Origin: Oscillospiraceae bacterium
Lineage (GTDB): Bacteria; Bacillota; Clostridia; Oscillospirales; Oscillospiraceae
DNA: 64,000 bases
Direction of reading: 5' to 3'
NCBI GenBank assembly: GCA_017624715.1
Contig: JAGAMN010000045.1
Span: 1-64,000 of the forward strand
How positions within the stretch are numbered: the stretch's first letter is position 1; each line of letters opens with the position of its first letter. Positions 51,286 to 60,920 of the stretch are shown piece after piece. Position numbers and translations under genes: made by a program. Below the pieces are notes generated by a model. That model saw only the letters and a list, made by a program, of their open reading frames with translations. It was not told where the DNA came from and searched no databases.

Positions 51286-51861
51286 TTACTTAATGATCTC
51301 GCCCATGGTGTTGGGAGCGATAGCACCGGCATTGGACTCATCGGTATCGATGTGCATAGCCAGAGCGTACTTGTCGCTGACGCGGACAACCACATCGCCG
51401 AAGATCAGGTTGCGGCCGTTGGAGGGAACCTTCACGGAAACGACCTGCTTGTCGGTCAGGCCCATGGCAGCGGCATCAGCGGTGGTCATGTGGATGTGAC
51501 GCTTAGCGACGATCACACCCTCGCTCAGTTCCACTTCACCGCAGGGACCAACCATCTTGCAAGCGCCGGAACCGGCAATGTCACCGGACTCACGGATGGG
51601 GGCGGCAACGCCGATGCTGCGGGCGTCGGTCAGAGACAGCTCGACCTGGGTTTCGGGGCGGACAGGTCCCAGAATGGAAACACCGGACAGGGTCTTCTTG
51701 GGGCCAACGATGTCAACACGCTCAGCGCAGGCGTACTGGCCGGGCTGGGACAGATCCTTCTTCTTAGTCAGCTCATAGCCCTTGCCGAACAGGGTCTCCA
51801 GGACTTCCTGAGTCACGTGGACGTGGCGGGCAGAGGTTTCAACCAAAACTTCCATAGACAT
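51286..51861 (-). CDS. pduL: Phosphate propanoyltransferase PduL
   Basis: A ~191-residue protein with the two zinc-binding histidine motifs of PduL (ARHVHVT near the start and KRHIHMT in the second half) and the VGPVRPETQVELS-type core. It interconverts acyl-CoA and acyl phosphate (acetyl or propanoyl), replacing Pta. No microcompartment shell gene is near, so it probably works in fermentative acetate or propionate metabolism. ATG 51861 has AAGGAGT 10 nt upstream; a second ATG two codons on is possible. Single gene. Confidence 0.9.
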   Translation of the reverse strand: MSMEVLVETSARHVHVTQEVLETLFGKGYELTKKKDLSQPGQYACAERVDIVGPKKTLSGVSILGPVRPETQVELSLTDARSIGVAAPIRESGDIAGSGACKMVGPCGEVELSEGVIVAKRHIHMTTADAAAMGLTDKQVVSVKVPSNGRNLIFGDVVVRVSDKYALAMHIDTDESNAGAIAPNTMGEIIK

Positions 51862-52045
51862 AGTAATTACACTCCTTATTTTTCCTGGCGGCCTTACCGC
51901 CATATTTTTACAAATACATTTTAACGCAATTATCCCCGTATTTCAAGTGGGTTGCAAAAAAATCCGGTGATTTTTTCATAATCCATTGGAATTTATGTCT
52001 GCTTGTGCTATGATAAACAAAAATGTCCACTTTAAGGAGAAAACT

Positions 52046-53341
52046 ATGCTTCCGGAAGCTTTTTTGAATAGAATCAAGATACAGCTGGGGGAAGAATACC
52101 CGGCGTTTTTGGAAAGCTTGGAGCGCCCCCGGGCGGTGGCTCTGCGGTTCAATCCGCTGAAAGGGGAGCGCCCTGTATTGCCTTTTGTAGCTGATCCCGT
52201 ACCCTGGGAGCCCATGGGATTTTACTATGACCCTGCCAGTAGGCCCGGTCTGCACCCTTATCACGAAGCCGGCGTATACTACCTGCAGGAGGCCAGCGCC
52301 ATGTCTGCGGTGCAGCTTTTGGATCCGCAACCCGGTGAAAAGGTTTGTGACCTGTGTGCTGCCCCCGGTGGTAAATCTACCCAGATCGCCGGTCGCATGG
52401 CAGGAGAGGGGCTGCTGCTGTGCAACGAATTCAATCCCAAACGGGCGAAGATCCTGTCCCGTAACATCGAGCGAATGGGCATCGCCAATGCCCTGGTGAC
52501 CAACGAGCATCCTCAGAAGCTTGCCGACCGCTTGCCCGGCTTTTTTGACCGGGTGCTCATTGATGCGCCATGCTCCGGTGAGGGTATGTTCCGCAAGGAA
52601 GAGGCAGCGGTGACGGACTGGAGCATCGAAACTGTGGAAATGTGTGCCCGCCGCCAGGCAGAGATCCTCCATTCCGGCGCTCAGTTGGTGCGCCCCGGCG
52701 GACGGTTGGTGTACTCCACCTGTACCTTTGCCCCGGAGGAAAATGAGCTGGCCATTGCTGAGTTTCTGGAAAATCATCCGGAATTTGAACCGGAAACAGT
52801 GGATGCTCCCTGGTTTGTAGCCGGGGAGAATGCATCTTACCGGATGTGGCCCCATAAACTGCTGGGTGAGGGCCATTTTGCTGCGATTCTGCGCAAGAAA
52901 ACCGGCAAAGTGGGAGATGTCCGGGAAGAACCCGGTGAGTCCCTACCCAAGGTTTTTACTGCCTTTTCCAAGGAAATGGATATCCATCTACCTGCCGGAA
53001 AGGCTCTGTCCTTTGGACAAAGTCTCTATTGGATTCCCATTGAAATGCCCCAGCTTCGTGGACTAAAAGTATTGCGGCCGGGTTTGGAACTGGGAGAACT
53101 GAAGAAAGACCGGTTTGAACCCGCCCATGCCTTGGCTCTGTGGCTGAAATCCTGTGCCAATGTGGAAGATATCGCTGCAGAAAATCCCTTGACGGTAAAA
53201 TATATGCAGGGCGATGTGATCCCGTCAGAGAAAAAAGGCTGGTGTCTGGTAACCGTGGACGGCTATTCTCTCGGTTGGGGCAAAGGCGATGGCCGGGTTC
53301 TGAAGAACCATTACCCCAAAGGACTGCGCCGTATGTGCTGA
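52046..53341 (+). CDS. rsmF: RsmB/RsmF-type RNA m5C methyltransferase
   Basis: A 431-residue NOL1/NOP2/Sun-family enzyme. The SAM site is CDLCAAPGGKSTQIA (~105), with catalytic cysteines in DAPCSGEGMF and YSTCTFAPEEN. The C-terminal part has the RsmF-like extension (PUA-like SLGWGKGDGRVLKNHYPKG). It methylates cytosines in rRNA or tRNA; the exact site cannot be told. ATG 52046 has AAGGAG 7 nt upstream, preferred to longer frame starts. Followed directly by murA's promoter. Confidence 0.88.
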   Translation: MLPEAFLNRIKIQLGEEYPAFLESLERPRAVALRFNPLKGERPVLPFVADPVPWEPMGFYYDPASRPGLHPYHEAGVYYLQEASAMSAVQLLDPQPGEKVCDLCAAPGGKSTQIAGRMAGEGLLLCNEFNPKRAKILSRNIERMGIANALVTNEHPQKLADRLPGFFDRVLIDAPCSGEGMFRKEEAAVTDWSIETVEMCARRQAEILHSGAQLVRPGGRLVYSTCTFAPEENELAIAEFLENHPEFEPETVDAPWFVAGENASYRMWPHKLLGEGHFAAILRKKTGKVGDVREEPGESLPKVFTAFSKEMDIHLPAGKALSFGQSLYWIPIEMPQLRGLKVLRPGLELGELKKDRFEPAHALALWLKSCANVEDIAAENPLTVKYMQGDVIPSEKKGWCLVTVDGYSLGWGKGDGRVLKNHYPKGLRRMC

Positions 53342-53349
53342 AAAAGTGC

Positions 53350-53378
53350 TTTACATAATCACGAAACTATGGTATAAT
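53350..53378 (+). promoter_or_regulatory. Promoter of murA
   Basis: TTTACA (53350-53355), 17 bp, TATAAT (53373-53378). Confidence 0.85.
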
Positions 53379-53419
53379 TATCGAACTGAAAAAGTATATT
53401 CGCAAGGAGAGGATCATCC

Positions 53420-54685
53420 TTGGCTAGATATGAAGTGATTGGCGGCACTCCGCTGAACGGAACTGTCACCATCAGCGGCGCAAAAAATGCCGCTGTGGCA
53501 ATTTTACCGGCGGCTTTGTTGGTCGACGGTGTTTGCCGTATTGAGAATGTACCGGATATTTCCGATGTGCGCATCCTGCTGTCCATTTTGGAGGGCATGG
53601 GCGCGAAGATCACCAAAGAAGACTGTGGCACTGTGATCATCGATAGCACCGATGTCCACTGCACCAACCCCGATGCGGAGCTGGTAAAGAAAATGCGCGC
53701 CAGCTACTACCTGATGGGTGTGCTGCTGGGCCGTTTCGGCAAAGCCCACGTGGCTCTGCCCGGTGGCTGTAACTTTGCTTCCCGCCCCATTGACCAGCAT
53801 ATCAAGGGCTTTGCTGCTCTGGGCGCGGATGTGGAGGAAACCGATGACTATGTGGAGCTGAACCCCGGCCCCGATGGTTTGCAGGGCAACCGCATCAGCC
53901 TGGACGTAGTCAGCGTTGGCGCAACGGTGAATATTATGCTGGCGGCAACATTGCTGCCGGGCCAGACTGTCATCGAAAATGCGGCCAAAGAGCCCCATAT
54001 CGTTGACCTGGCAAACTTCTTAAACACCATGGGCGCCCGGATCTCCGGTGCCGGTACGGATACGGTTAAAATTAAGGGTGTAGAGCAGCTCCAGGGCGGT
54101 ACTTACGCCATCATTCCTGACCAGATAGAAGCCGGTACTTACCTGGCAGCGGCTGCTGCTACCGGTGGTAATGTGCTTGTTAAGAATGTTATCCCCAAGC
54201 ACATGGAATGTATCACCTCTAAGCTGGAGGAAATGGGCGCGCAGATCATTAATTATGACGATGCCATCCGGATCCGCTGCGACGGACGGATGCAGCATAC
54301 CACTGTTAAGACCCGTCCTTATCCCGGTTTCCCCACGGATATGCAGGCGCAGATCTGTGTGTGCATGGTTCTGGCCTCCGGTGTCAGCCGTCTGACGGAG
54401 AGTGTGTATGAGACCCGCTTCTTCGGTTACTGCTCCGAATTGGAAAGCATGGGCGCAGACATTCAGATCAATGGCAAAACCGCCATTGTCACTGGCACGG
54501 ATAAACTTTACGGTGCAACGGTTACCGCCCGGGATTTGCGAGCCGGAGCAGCGCTGGTCATCGCCGGTTTGGCAGCGCAGGGTACAACTTTCGTTAAGAA
54601 TATCCACTATGTGGAGCGCGGCTACGAGCGGCTGATCGAAAAACTTACCGCCCTGGGTGCCCAGATCCGAAGAATTGAAGACTAA
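53420..54685 (+). CDS. murA: UDP-GlcNAc 1-carboxyvinyltransferase MurA
   Basis: A 421-residue enzyme that transfers enolpyruvyl from PEP to UDP-GlcNAc, the first committed step of peptidoglycan synthesis. The substrate-site motif SGAKNAA lies near residue 20. The catalytic loop GGCNFASRPIDQH has Cys at 117, so it should be fosfomycin-sensitive. The start is TTG 53420, 7 nt after AAGGAGAGG. It is a single gene with promoter and terminator. Many Clostridia have two MurA proteins; which one this is cannot be said. Confidence 0.96.
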   Translation: MARYEVIGGTPLNGTVTISGAKNAAVAILPAALLVDGVCRIENVPDISDVRILLSILEGMGAKITKEDCGTVIIDSTDVHCTNPDAELVKKMRASYYLMGVLLGRFGKAHVALPGGCNFASRPIDQHIKGFAALGADVEETDDYVELNPGPDGLQGNRISLDVVSVGATVNIMLAATLLPGQTVIENAAKEPHIVDLANFLNTMGARISGAGTDTVKIKGVEQLQGGTYAIIPDQIEAGTYLAAAAATGGNVLVKNVIPKHMECITSKLEEMGAQIINYDDAIRIRCDGRMQHTTVKTRPYPGFPTDMQAQICVCMVLASGVSRLTESVYETRFFGYCSELESMGADIQINGKTAIVTGTDKLYGATVTARDLRAGAALVIAGLAAQGTTFVKNIHYVERGYERLIEKLTALGAQIRRIED

Positions 54686-54690
54686 GCAAA

Positions 54691-54722
54691 AAATGCTCCG
54701 CCGTTTGGCGGAGCATTTTTTT
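54691..54722. terminator. Terminator between murA and cysK
   Basis: AAATGCTCCGCC-GTTT-GGCGGAGCATTT (54691-54718) with TTTTTT after and an A-run before; serves both convergent genes. Confidence 0.9.
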
Positions 54723-54723
54723 A

Positions 54724-55650
54724 TTATTTATATAGGCCGGTGGAAAGATACCGTTCACCGGAGTCCGGGAATAGGGTAACAATGGTCTTATCCTTGTTTT
54801 CCGGGCGTTTGGCCAATTCCACAGCTGCGTGCAGGGCGCAGCCTGCGGAAATACCGATGAGGAGCCCTTCTGTTTTCGCGAACATTTTTGCGGCAGCATA
54901 CGCATCCTCGTCCGTTACAGTCATCACTTCGTCGATGACAGATTGATCCAAAATCTCCGGTACAAACCCTGCACCAATGCCCTGGATACCATGGGTTCCG
55001 GCCATTCCGCCGGAAAGGACAGGGGAGGCAGCGGGCTCTGCGGCCACGATGCGGATGTTCGGATTTTGCTCCTTTAGGAATTTACCCACACCACTGACCG
55101 TGCCGCCGGTGCCTGCACCGGCAACAAAAATGTCGATCTTTCCCTGGGTATCTGCCCAAATTTCCGGGCCTGTGGTACGGTAATGGGCCAAGGGATTTTC
55201 TGAGTTGGAAAACTGCCCGGGCAGAAAACTGTAAGGAATCTCGGCGGCAAGGCTTTCGGCCTTGGCGATGGCACCGGCCATGCCATCTTTACCGGGGGTC
55301 AGCACGACTTCCGCACCGTAAGCTTTCATCAAAAGCTGCCGTTCAATGCTCATGGTGTCGGGCATGACAATGATGCACCGCAGCCCCCAGGCGGCAGCCA
55401 CGGCACAAAGGCCGATGCCGGTGTTACCGGAGGTGGGCTCGATGATTACGCTGTCCTTGGTCAACTTTCCTTGGCTTTTTGCAGCGGTCAGCATTTGCAG
55501 TGCCACCCGGTCTTTTACAGAACCAGCCAGATTGAAAAACTCCAGTTTGGCCAGCAAATTTACCTCCAATGAAAGGTGTTTTTTCGTATTATTAAGGGCC
55601 ATCAGCGGCGTGCCGCCGATGAGCTGCTCCATAGATGTTACGATCGCCAT
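54724..55650 (-). CDS. cysK: Cysteine synthase A (O-acetylserine sulfhydrylase)
   Basis: A 308-residue PLP enzyme. PLP lysine K46 lies in GSVKDR, the substrate loop is TSGNTGIG (~75) and the phosphate loop GAGTGGTVSG (~180). It makes cysteine from O-acetylserine and sulfide. It is divergent from cysE, sharing a 115-bp regulatory region, so the two steps of cysteine synthesis lie back to back. Its last residues (STGLYK) end without the usual C-terminal insert, normal for the short Clostridia form. GGAGGCGC precedes ATG 55650. Confidence 0.96.
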   Translation of the reverse strand: MAIVTSMEQLIGGTPLMALNNTKKHLSLEVNLLAKLEFFNLAGSVKDRVALQMLTAAKSQGKLTKDSVIIEPTSGNTGIGLCAVAAAWGLRCIIVMPDTMSIERQLLMKAYGAEVVLTPGKDGMAGAIAKAESLAAEIPYSFLPGQFSNSENPLAHYRTTGPEIWADTQGKIDIFVAGAGTGGTVSGVGKFLKEQNPNIRIVAAEPAASPVLSGGMAGTHGIQGIGAGFVPEILDQSVIDEVMTVTDEDAYAAAKMFAKTEGLLIGISAGCALHAAVELAKRPENKDKTIVTLFPDSGERYLSTGLYK

Positions 55651-55765
55651 GGTGCGCCTCCTTCCACTATAAAAATTATATTCCCCAAAAGTGTCTGTGT
55701 CAATGCGATTTTGATTGATTTTCTAGCTACGCTGTGGCATAATCTGTAAAAAGGAGGGTTAGCCT

Positions 55766-56632
55766 ATGGACTCTGTTGAAAAAAGAATTGAAGCAGCGGT
55801 GGATGCTCTGCTGGAAGATTACCATCACGGCCGTGACATCGACCGGATCGACCTATTCCGGCATCCGGATAAGGAAACCGTGATTGATATCGTACAGAAG
55901 CTGCACCGGATCGTGTATCCCGGTTACTCCCGGGATAAAAACTACCGGATCTATAATGCCAAACACAATCTTTCTATGCTGATGGAGGATGTGCTGTTTA
56001 ACTTAAGCCGTCAGGCTGCCATCGTTTTAGGAGATGAGGGGCAGGGCGAGGCTCTTTGCCTGGACTTTTTCAGCCGTTTGCCGGCCATTCGGGCGCTGAT
56101 TCAGACAGACCTGCAGGCAGCTTTCGATGGCGATCCGGCTGCCACCGGAAAGGAAGAGATCATCCTGTCCTATCCGGGACTGTTTGCTATCACCGTGTAC
56201 CGCCTGGCCCACGGACTCTATGAATTGGGCCTGCCTATGATCCCCCGGATGATGACCGAGTATGCCCATAGCATTACCGGCATCGATATCCACCCCGGTG
56301 CGAAGGTTGGTGCAGCCTTCTTTATTGACCACGGTACGGGTATTGTTGTCGGTGAAACAGCAGTGATCGGCGAAAATGTGAAGATCTACCAGGGCGTTAC
56401 TCTGGGCGGTCTTTCCACCCGGGGCGGCCAGAGCCTCCGGGGCAAGCGCCGTCATCCGACCATTGAGGATAATGTGACCATTTATGCCAATGCCACCATT
56501 TTGGGCGGTGATACTGTCATTGGCAAGGGCTGCGTCATCGGCTCCAGTGTGTTCATCACAGAATCTGTAGCCCCGGGCACTACAGTAACCAATCAATCCC
56601 AGCAGCTGCAATTCAAAACCCACGGAAAATAA
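55766..56632 (+). CDS. cysE: Serine O-acetyltransferase CysE/EpsC type
   Basis: A 288-residue enzyme that acetylates serine for cysteine synthesis. A helical N-terminal half precedes a left-handed beta-helix of hexapeptide repeats (~185-285: GAAFFIDHGTGIVVGETAVI...VIGENVKIYQGVTLGG form), ending in the conserved GKR-HPTIEDNV block. The length fits the long EpsC/SrpH-like type. AAGGAGGG lies 6 nt before ATG 55766. It is divergent from cysK and followed by a terminator. Confidence 0.94.
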   Translation: MDSVEKRIEAAVDALLEDYHHGRDIDRIDLFRHPDKETVIDIVQKLHRIVYPGYSRDKNYRIYNAKHNLSMLMEDVLFNLSRQAAIVLGDEGQGEALCLDFFSRLPAIRALIQTDLQAAFDGDPAATGKEEIILSYPGLFAITVYRLAHGLYELGLPMIPRMMTEYAHSITGIDIHPGAKVGAAFFIDHGTGIVVGETAVIGENVKIYQGVTLGGLSTRGGQSLRGKRRHPTIEDNVTIYANATILGGDTVIGKGCVIGSSVFITESVAPGTTVTNQSQQLQFKTHGK

Positions 56633-56661
56633 AAAGGAGGTGCCGGCAGGCACCTCCTTTT
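56632..56661. terminator. Terminator between cysE and the DUF1292 gene
   Basis: AAAAGGAGGTGCC-GGCA-GGCACCTCCTTTT, perfect 13-bp stem (56632-56644/56649-56661), usable in both directions. Confidence 0.88.
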
Positions 56662-56671
56662 GCGTGTCAAA

Positions 56672-56959
56672 TCAATCCTCAAAGGTCAGAACGTCCTTGT
56701 ACTTTTCCTTGAAGATGCCGTAAACGGCGTTCAGAACATTCTCGTCCTGGACGGACAGGTAGTTCTCGTTCTCCTCATCCACAGGCTCAACTTCCAGAAT
56801 AACGATCTCGGTGGACAGCTCGTCAGCAGGCATCAGCACCAAGTACTCCTTGCCCTCGTAGTCGATGCAGTCTAAGTACTCAAAATCCACATCCACGCCG
56901 TTCTCGTCAGTCAGGGTCATAATGCTGGATTCTTCTTGCAGGATCTCTTCGTTTTCCAT
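56672..56959 (-). CDS. DUF1292-family protein
   Basis: A 95-residue very acidic protein of the DUF1292 (YrzB-like) family: TLTDENGVDVDFEYLD, then YEGKEYLVLMPAD and VILEVEPVDEENE, ending in a short helix. Firmicutes carry several copies, often near RNA or ruvX genes; function is unknown. GGAGGAAATT lies before ATG 56959. Single gene. Confidence 0.85.
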   Translation of the reverse strand: MENEEILQEESSIMTLTDENGVDVDFEYLDCIDYEGKEYLVLMPADELSTEIVILEVEPVDEENENYLSVQDENVLNAVYGIFKEKYKDVLTFED

Positions 56960-57114
56960 GATAATTTCCTCCTAAAAATAATATAGCGAAGTTTCTCTGT
57001 TCTTTGTCCATTATAGAGAATAAGGCGTTTCCTGTCAATGGAAAAAAACTTGCATTCTTTGTTGTTCAATGTTATAGTAAGTGGGTAATTTTTACAAAGA
57101 AATGAGGAAAATCC

Positions 57115-59217
57115 ATGAAGAAAATAATTTGTAAGACCCTGAGTTTTCTGCTGGTGCTGATGATGGTTCTGACCATGATTCCGGCACCGGTGGCGCAGGC
57201 AAAGGAAGTATCCGAGTATAAGGGAAAGAAAGTATCCATCTTGGGTGACAGTATCTCCACTTATAGCGGCGTTTCTAACAATACCGCAGCCAACTCTACC
57301 ATCGGTGTAAACAAGGGCTTCTACCATAACAATATTTACGGTGGCTTTACCCAGTCCGATACCTGGTGGCAGCAGACCCTGGATGTTCTGGGCATGGACC
57401 TGCTGGTAGACAATGCCTGGGGCGGCGCCTGCATTATGAACGCAAGACCTGAGCAGGAGAATGTGGGTGAAAACTCCGTTGGTTACGGCGATCGTTGCGT
57501 CAACCTGCACAACGATAAGACCGGCGTAACTCCCGATGTCATTTTTGTCTTCATGGGTACCAATGACTTCAGCTATTTCCCCAGCACCCTGGGTACTGCC
57601 GAAGCTGTCAACTACAACACGCTGATCAAGGACAACGGCAACGGCAGCTTTACTTACGCAAAGCCCACCACTACCTGTGAGGCTTATGCCATTATGCTGC
57701 ACAAAATGCAGCAGCGCTATCCCAATGCAGAAATCTTTTGCATGACCCTGATGCCCCGCCGTGGCAATGTTAGCCAGCCCACCGCATTCAATGCTTCCAT
57801 TAAAACCATCGCCGCCAAGTACGGCTGCGGTGTGGTGGATTTGGAGAACTGCGGCATCACTTCCGATACCGATACCTTCGATAAGTACATTGCCGACCAG
57901 AAGGTTCACCCCAACAAGGCGGGTATGGACCTGATGACCCAGGCTGTGGTCAACGCCATGCTGGGCAAAGAAACACCTGTCCACGATATTACTTACAACC
58001 TCATCAGCGTTCAGGAGAACAACCCCGTTCACGCAGTGCTGGGCGGTTCTTACAGCGTTACCCTGACCGGCGCTCCCGATGTGGTTAAGGTGACCATGGG
58101 CGGCAAGGACATCACTGCTTCTTCCTGGAATGGCACCACCGTCAATATTCCCAATGTTACCGGTGATGTTGTCATCAAGGCGGAGTCCGCAGCTGTCGAA
58201 CTTTCCCAGATCAAGAAGGCCGACAAGCCCGTGGGCAGACCGGCAAATGCTACCAATGTGCAGTATCTGTCTGACCTGTATAATTCCAAGGTCGTGGATC
58301 AGCTGAATAAAAAGGTCACATTGGACAGCGAATACAGTGGCAATCTGTACCTGTGGATCAATGGATCCCGTAAGCTGATCAAAGGAAATAAGGAAACCGT
58401 TAACGGTAACCGTACCTTTACACTTTCCGATGGATCCAAGGTGACCTTTAACCAAAATGATATTGCACTGGGCTACAATGCCGTTAAGTATGAAAAGGGC
58501 CTGGGTGTCCATCCTGACGCAGGCAATAATGCTGCCCGTTACATTGTGTACGATGTCAAGGGCTTGAATGTCAATCGTTTCTATGCTTTGGTCGGCGGTA
58601 CCGGCAACAATGTCACAGATCCCAATACTTCCAAATATAAGATCAGCTTCGAGCTGTGGGGCAGTAAATCCAGCGCCTATAATAAGAATGACTTCCAGAG
58701 ACTGGCCTATGTTAACGATCTGCGTGTGTACCTGATGGGCGAGTTCGATATCGACATCACTGGCTATAACTACATCAAGCTGGTGGTCAAGATGAGTGAC
58801 GGCTTTGTCGACAACTCCGCTTGTGCTGCCGCCTGGGCAGATGCCTGTGTCTACAGCACCTCCGGTTCTGTTACACCGCCGCCCTCCACTCAGCCCACTA
58901 CTCCCGCAACCCAGCCCAGCACTCCTGCAACCCAGCCTTCCACCCAGCCCAGCACTGAGCCCTCTACCGAACCTTCTGTGGAGCCCTCCACCGAGCCCTC
59001 TGTAGAACCCACGACAGAGCCTTCTGCAGAGCCTACTACCGAGCCTTCCGTGGAGCCCACCACCCAGCCTACGCAGGGTCAGATAACTACCAAGCCTGCT
59101 GATAATCAAGATCAGGGTGGAGACAACTCCCTTGTGATCTGGATCGTTATTGCAGCCGTTGTGGTTGCAGGCGGTGTTACCGCAGGCATCCTGTTGATCA
59201 AGAAGCGTAAACAGTAA
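57115..59217 (+). CDS. Surface-anchored SGNH hydrolase with NPCBM-like domain
   Basis: A 700-residue exported protein. Signal peptide (1-~29, ending AQA), then an SGNH/GDSL esterase domain with S46 in GDSIST, GTNDFS and DQKVHPN as the Asp-His block. A bacterial Ig-like region follows, then an NPCBM-like carbohydrate-binding module (~380-575: LDSEYSGNLYLW, GLGVHPDAGNNA). A Pro/Thr/Ser/Glu spacer of TEPS-type repeats (~580-660) leads to a C-terminal membrane helix and KKRKQ tail, with no LPXTG. It probably removes acyl groups from extracellular carbohydrate. Single gene with terminator. Confidence 0.88.
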   Translation: MKKIICKTLSFLLVLMMVLTMIPAPVAQAKEVSEYKGKKVSILGDSISTYSGVSNNTAANSTIGVNKGFYHNNIYGGFTQSDTWWQQTLDVLGMDLLVDNAWGGACIMNARPEQENVGENSVGYGDRCVNLHNDKTGVTPDVIFVFMGTNDFSYFPSTLGTAEAVNYNTLIKDNGNGSFTYAKPTTTCEAYAIMLHKMQQRYPNAEIFCMTLMPRRGNVSQPTAFNASIKTIAAKYGCGVVDLENCGITSDTDTFDKYIADQKVHPNKAGMDLMTQAVVNAMLGKETPVHDITYNLISVQENNPVHAVLGGSYSVTLTGAPDVVKVTMGGKDITASSWNGTTVNIPNVTGDVVIKAESAAVELSQIKKADKPVGRPANATNVQYLSDLYNSKVVDQLNKKVTLDSEYSGNLYLWINGSRKLIKGNKETVNGNRTFTLSDGSKVTFNQNDIALGYNAVKYEKGLGVHPDAGNNAARYIVYDVKGLNVNRFYALVGGTGNNVTDPNTSKYKISFELWGSKSSAYNKNDFQRLAYVNDLRVYLMGEFDIDITGYNYIKLVVKMSDGFVDNSACAAAWADACVYSTSGSVTPPPSTQPTTPATQPSTPATQPSTQPSTEPSTEPSVEPSTEPSVEPTTEPSAEPTTEPSVEPTTQPTQGQITTKPADNQDQGGDNSLVIWIVIAAVVVAGGVTAGILLIKKRKQ

Positions 59218-59233
59218 TCAGTTCCCAACAGGC

Positions 59234-59272
59234 AACACCGGGCGTGCATCAGCATGCCCGGTGTTATTTTCA
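59234..59272 (+). terminator. Terminator after the SGNH hydrolase gene
   Basis: AACACCGGGC/GCCCGGTGTT (59234-59243/59256-59265) followed by ATTTTC; the inner loop can pair further (GTGCATCAGCAT). Confidence 0.82.
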
Positions 59273-59277
59273 ATCGA

Positions 59278-60729
59278 TTATTTTAAACGGTAAAATACCA
59301 TGTACTCGTTTTCAAACATATACGTATACTTGCTTCCCACAATCGCATCTATTTCTGCGTTTTTGTATTCTGGATTTATGATAAGCCATAGTGGCTCGGA
59401 TTCATCCACAAATGCAATAAACTCCTGAAGAATGTCCGGATTGGTTATGCTCCATGTGTTTTGCAGCGTATAGTATTTATAGCAAGGAATAATGCCACCG
59501 GCCAGGTAATCAGAGGATTGAATTTCAAAGCCGATCACAGAGTCCTTTTCGTCATCCGGTATTTGGGTCATACTGGACGAAACAGTATAATAACGTGGGT
59601 TGCCGTTGACAAAAACCTCCCGGACGCTTCTTGCGGTTGTACGGGCAACAAAGAATCCGTTCAGCGCCAAATGGAGGACGATCAAAATAAACAACGGATG
59701 AAGCTTTTTTATGCTGATATAACATCTGTAGTGACACAGAAACAGTAAATAAATAGGCGCAAACACTGTGAAGTAGTGGAGGAATCTGTTGGCAATTAAT
59801 AAGGATAGGGTATTTATTGCCAAAATCAGCCCAAGAAACCAATCCATGCTGGAGACCGTGCGTGTTTTATACACCTTCCACAAAAGCATGCCAAGGGAAA
59901 GAACCATCGGTATGTAGGGAATGATCACTTCAGGATCCCGGCCGGTGTTTGCGGCGATCTTAAAATTATGCAGGAAAGTAGCATAAATCATTTCGTCAAA
60001 TGATCCGTGCAACACAAAATAAAGGATGATGGGAACGGTTACAGCAGCCAATCCCAACAATCCAAATAGTAGATTCAGAATCAGATTTTTGTACTGGCGC
60101 TTTACCAGTAGGTATATGAAAATGAACAAAATGCCTGCGCATAGGGTAACACCGTTGTTCAAACGCAGAAAAACCAAACAGGCCAAAGCACAACCGTAGA
60201 AGAATGCATACCCCACAGGGTGCAGCACTTGCTCGTTAGCCTTTGTCAGATACCGAACGAATAAAAAACAAGCGCCGGTAATAAATGGTAAGGCGTATTC
60301 TTCTGTCAGATTTCCTTTTTCAAACGTCCGAAAAAAGAAAGCAAAAAAGCAAAGAAACAGGAAAATGCATTCCAAGCGGGAAGTGTACTGCTGTTTGGGG
60401 TGCAGCAATTTACCGGTATAGTATAAAAATGTGACAGTAACCAGAAGGGAGAAGCACTGAATCAAAAAGATGCCGTTTCTGCCGCCAAGCTGATGACCCA
60501 GTGCGTTAATGAAGAAAATAACGGGGCCCTTATGGTCAAACAAATCGGTATACAGGTCTTTACCCTCGGCAATTCCTTTTCCCAGCAGCGAAAAAATGGC
60601 AGAATCCAAACCTAAGTAATTGGGATATAACGGACTGGTATAGCAGGAGAGAAGGAACATACCTGCAAGAGATAGCGCGAAAAGAATCGGCAGATTCAGC
60701 AGGTCGTTATTGCTTTTCAACTTTTTCAT
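59278..60729 (-). CDS. GT39-like membrane glycosyltransferase
   Basis: A 483-residue protein with about 11-12 membrane helices and a large loop after the first: DSAIFSLLGKGIAEGKDLYT with FDHKGPVIFFINALG, the acidic first-loop pattern of PMT/ArnT-type (GT-C) enzymes. These transfer sugars from lipid carriers onto surface targets. A short C-terminal outer domain ends the protein. I use ATG 60729 (KKLKSNNDLL); the site GGGAG is 11 nt upstream. Substrate unknown. Single gene. Confidence 0.82.
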   Translation of the reverse strand: MKKLKSNNDLLNLPILFALSLAGMFLLSCYTSPLYPNYLGLDSAIFSLLGKGIAEGKDLYTDLFDHKGPVIFFINALGHQLGGRNGIFLIQCFSLLVTVTFLYYTGKLLHPKQQYTSRLECIFLFLCFFAFFFRTFEKGNLTEEYALPFITGACFLFVRYLTKANEQVLHPVGYAFFYGCALACLVFLRLNNGVTLCAGILFIFIYLLVKRQYKNLILNLLFGLLGLAAVTVPIILYFVLHGSFDEMIYATFLHNFKIAANTGRDPEVIIPYIPMVLSLGMLLWKVYKTRTVSSMDWFLGLILAINTLSLLIANRFLHYFTVFAPIYLLFLCHYRCYISIKKLHPLFILIVLHLALNGFFVARTTARSVREVFVNGNPRYYTVSSSMTQIPDDEKDSVIGFEIQSSDYLAGGIIPCYKYYTLQNTWSITNPDILQEFIAFVDESEPLWLIINPEYKNAEIDAIVGSKYTYMFENEYMVFYRLK

Positions 60730-60827
60730 ATGCCAAAGTACTCCCGTACAAAAATTACACATATATTACCACATTTCCATGTAAAAAGCAACACGCTTCC
60801 CAATGCTGCAAGTTACCCAGAAAAATG

Positions 60828-60877
60828 AAACACTCCTGTTTGACTGACCCGGGAAGGCCAATCAAGCAGGAGTGTTT
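60828..60877 (-). terminator. Terminator of spo0A
   Basis: A long imperfect stem: AAACACTCCTG (60828-60838) with CAGGAGTGTTT (60867-60877) extended inward (TTTGACTG / CAATCAAG). On the minus strand it is followed by CATTTTTC. Confidence 0.82.
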
Positions 60878-60920
60878 ATGGTTTGCAAATAAATCTATGG
60901 GTGAAAGCTGTACAGAGGCT

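Noticed and set aside
56917..59109. Long minus-strand ORF (730 codons) opposite the SGNH hydrolase gene
   Set aside because: Coding shadow of a gene with a clear signal peptide, catalytic motifs and terminator on the plus strand.
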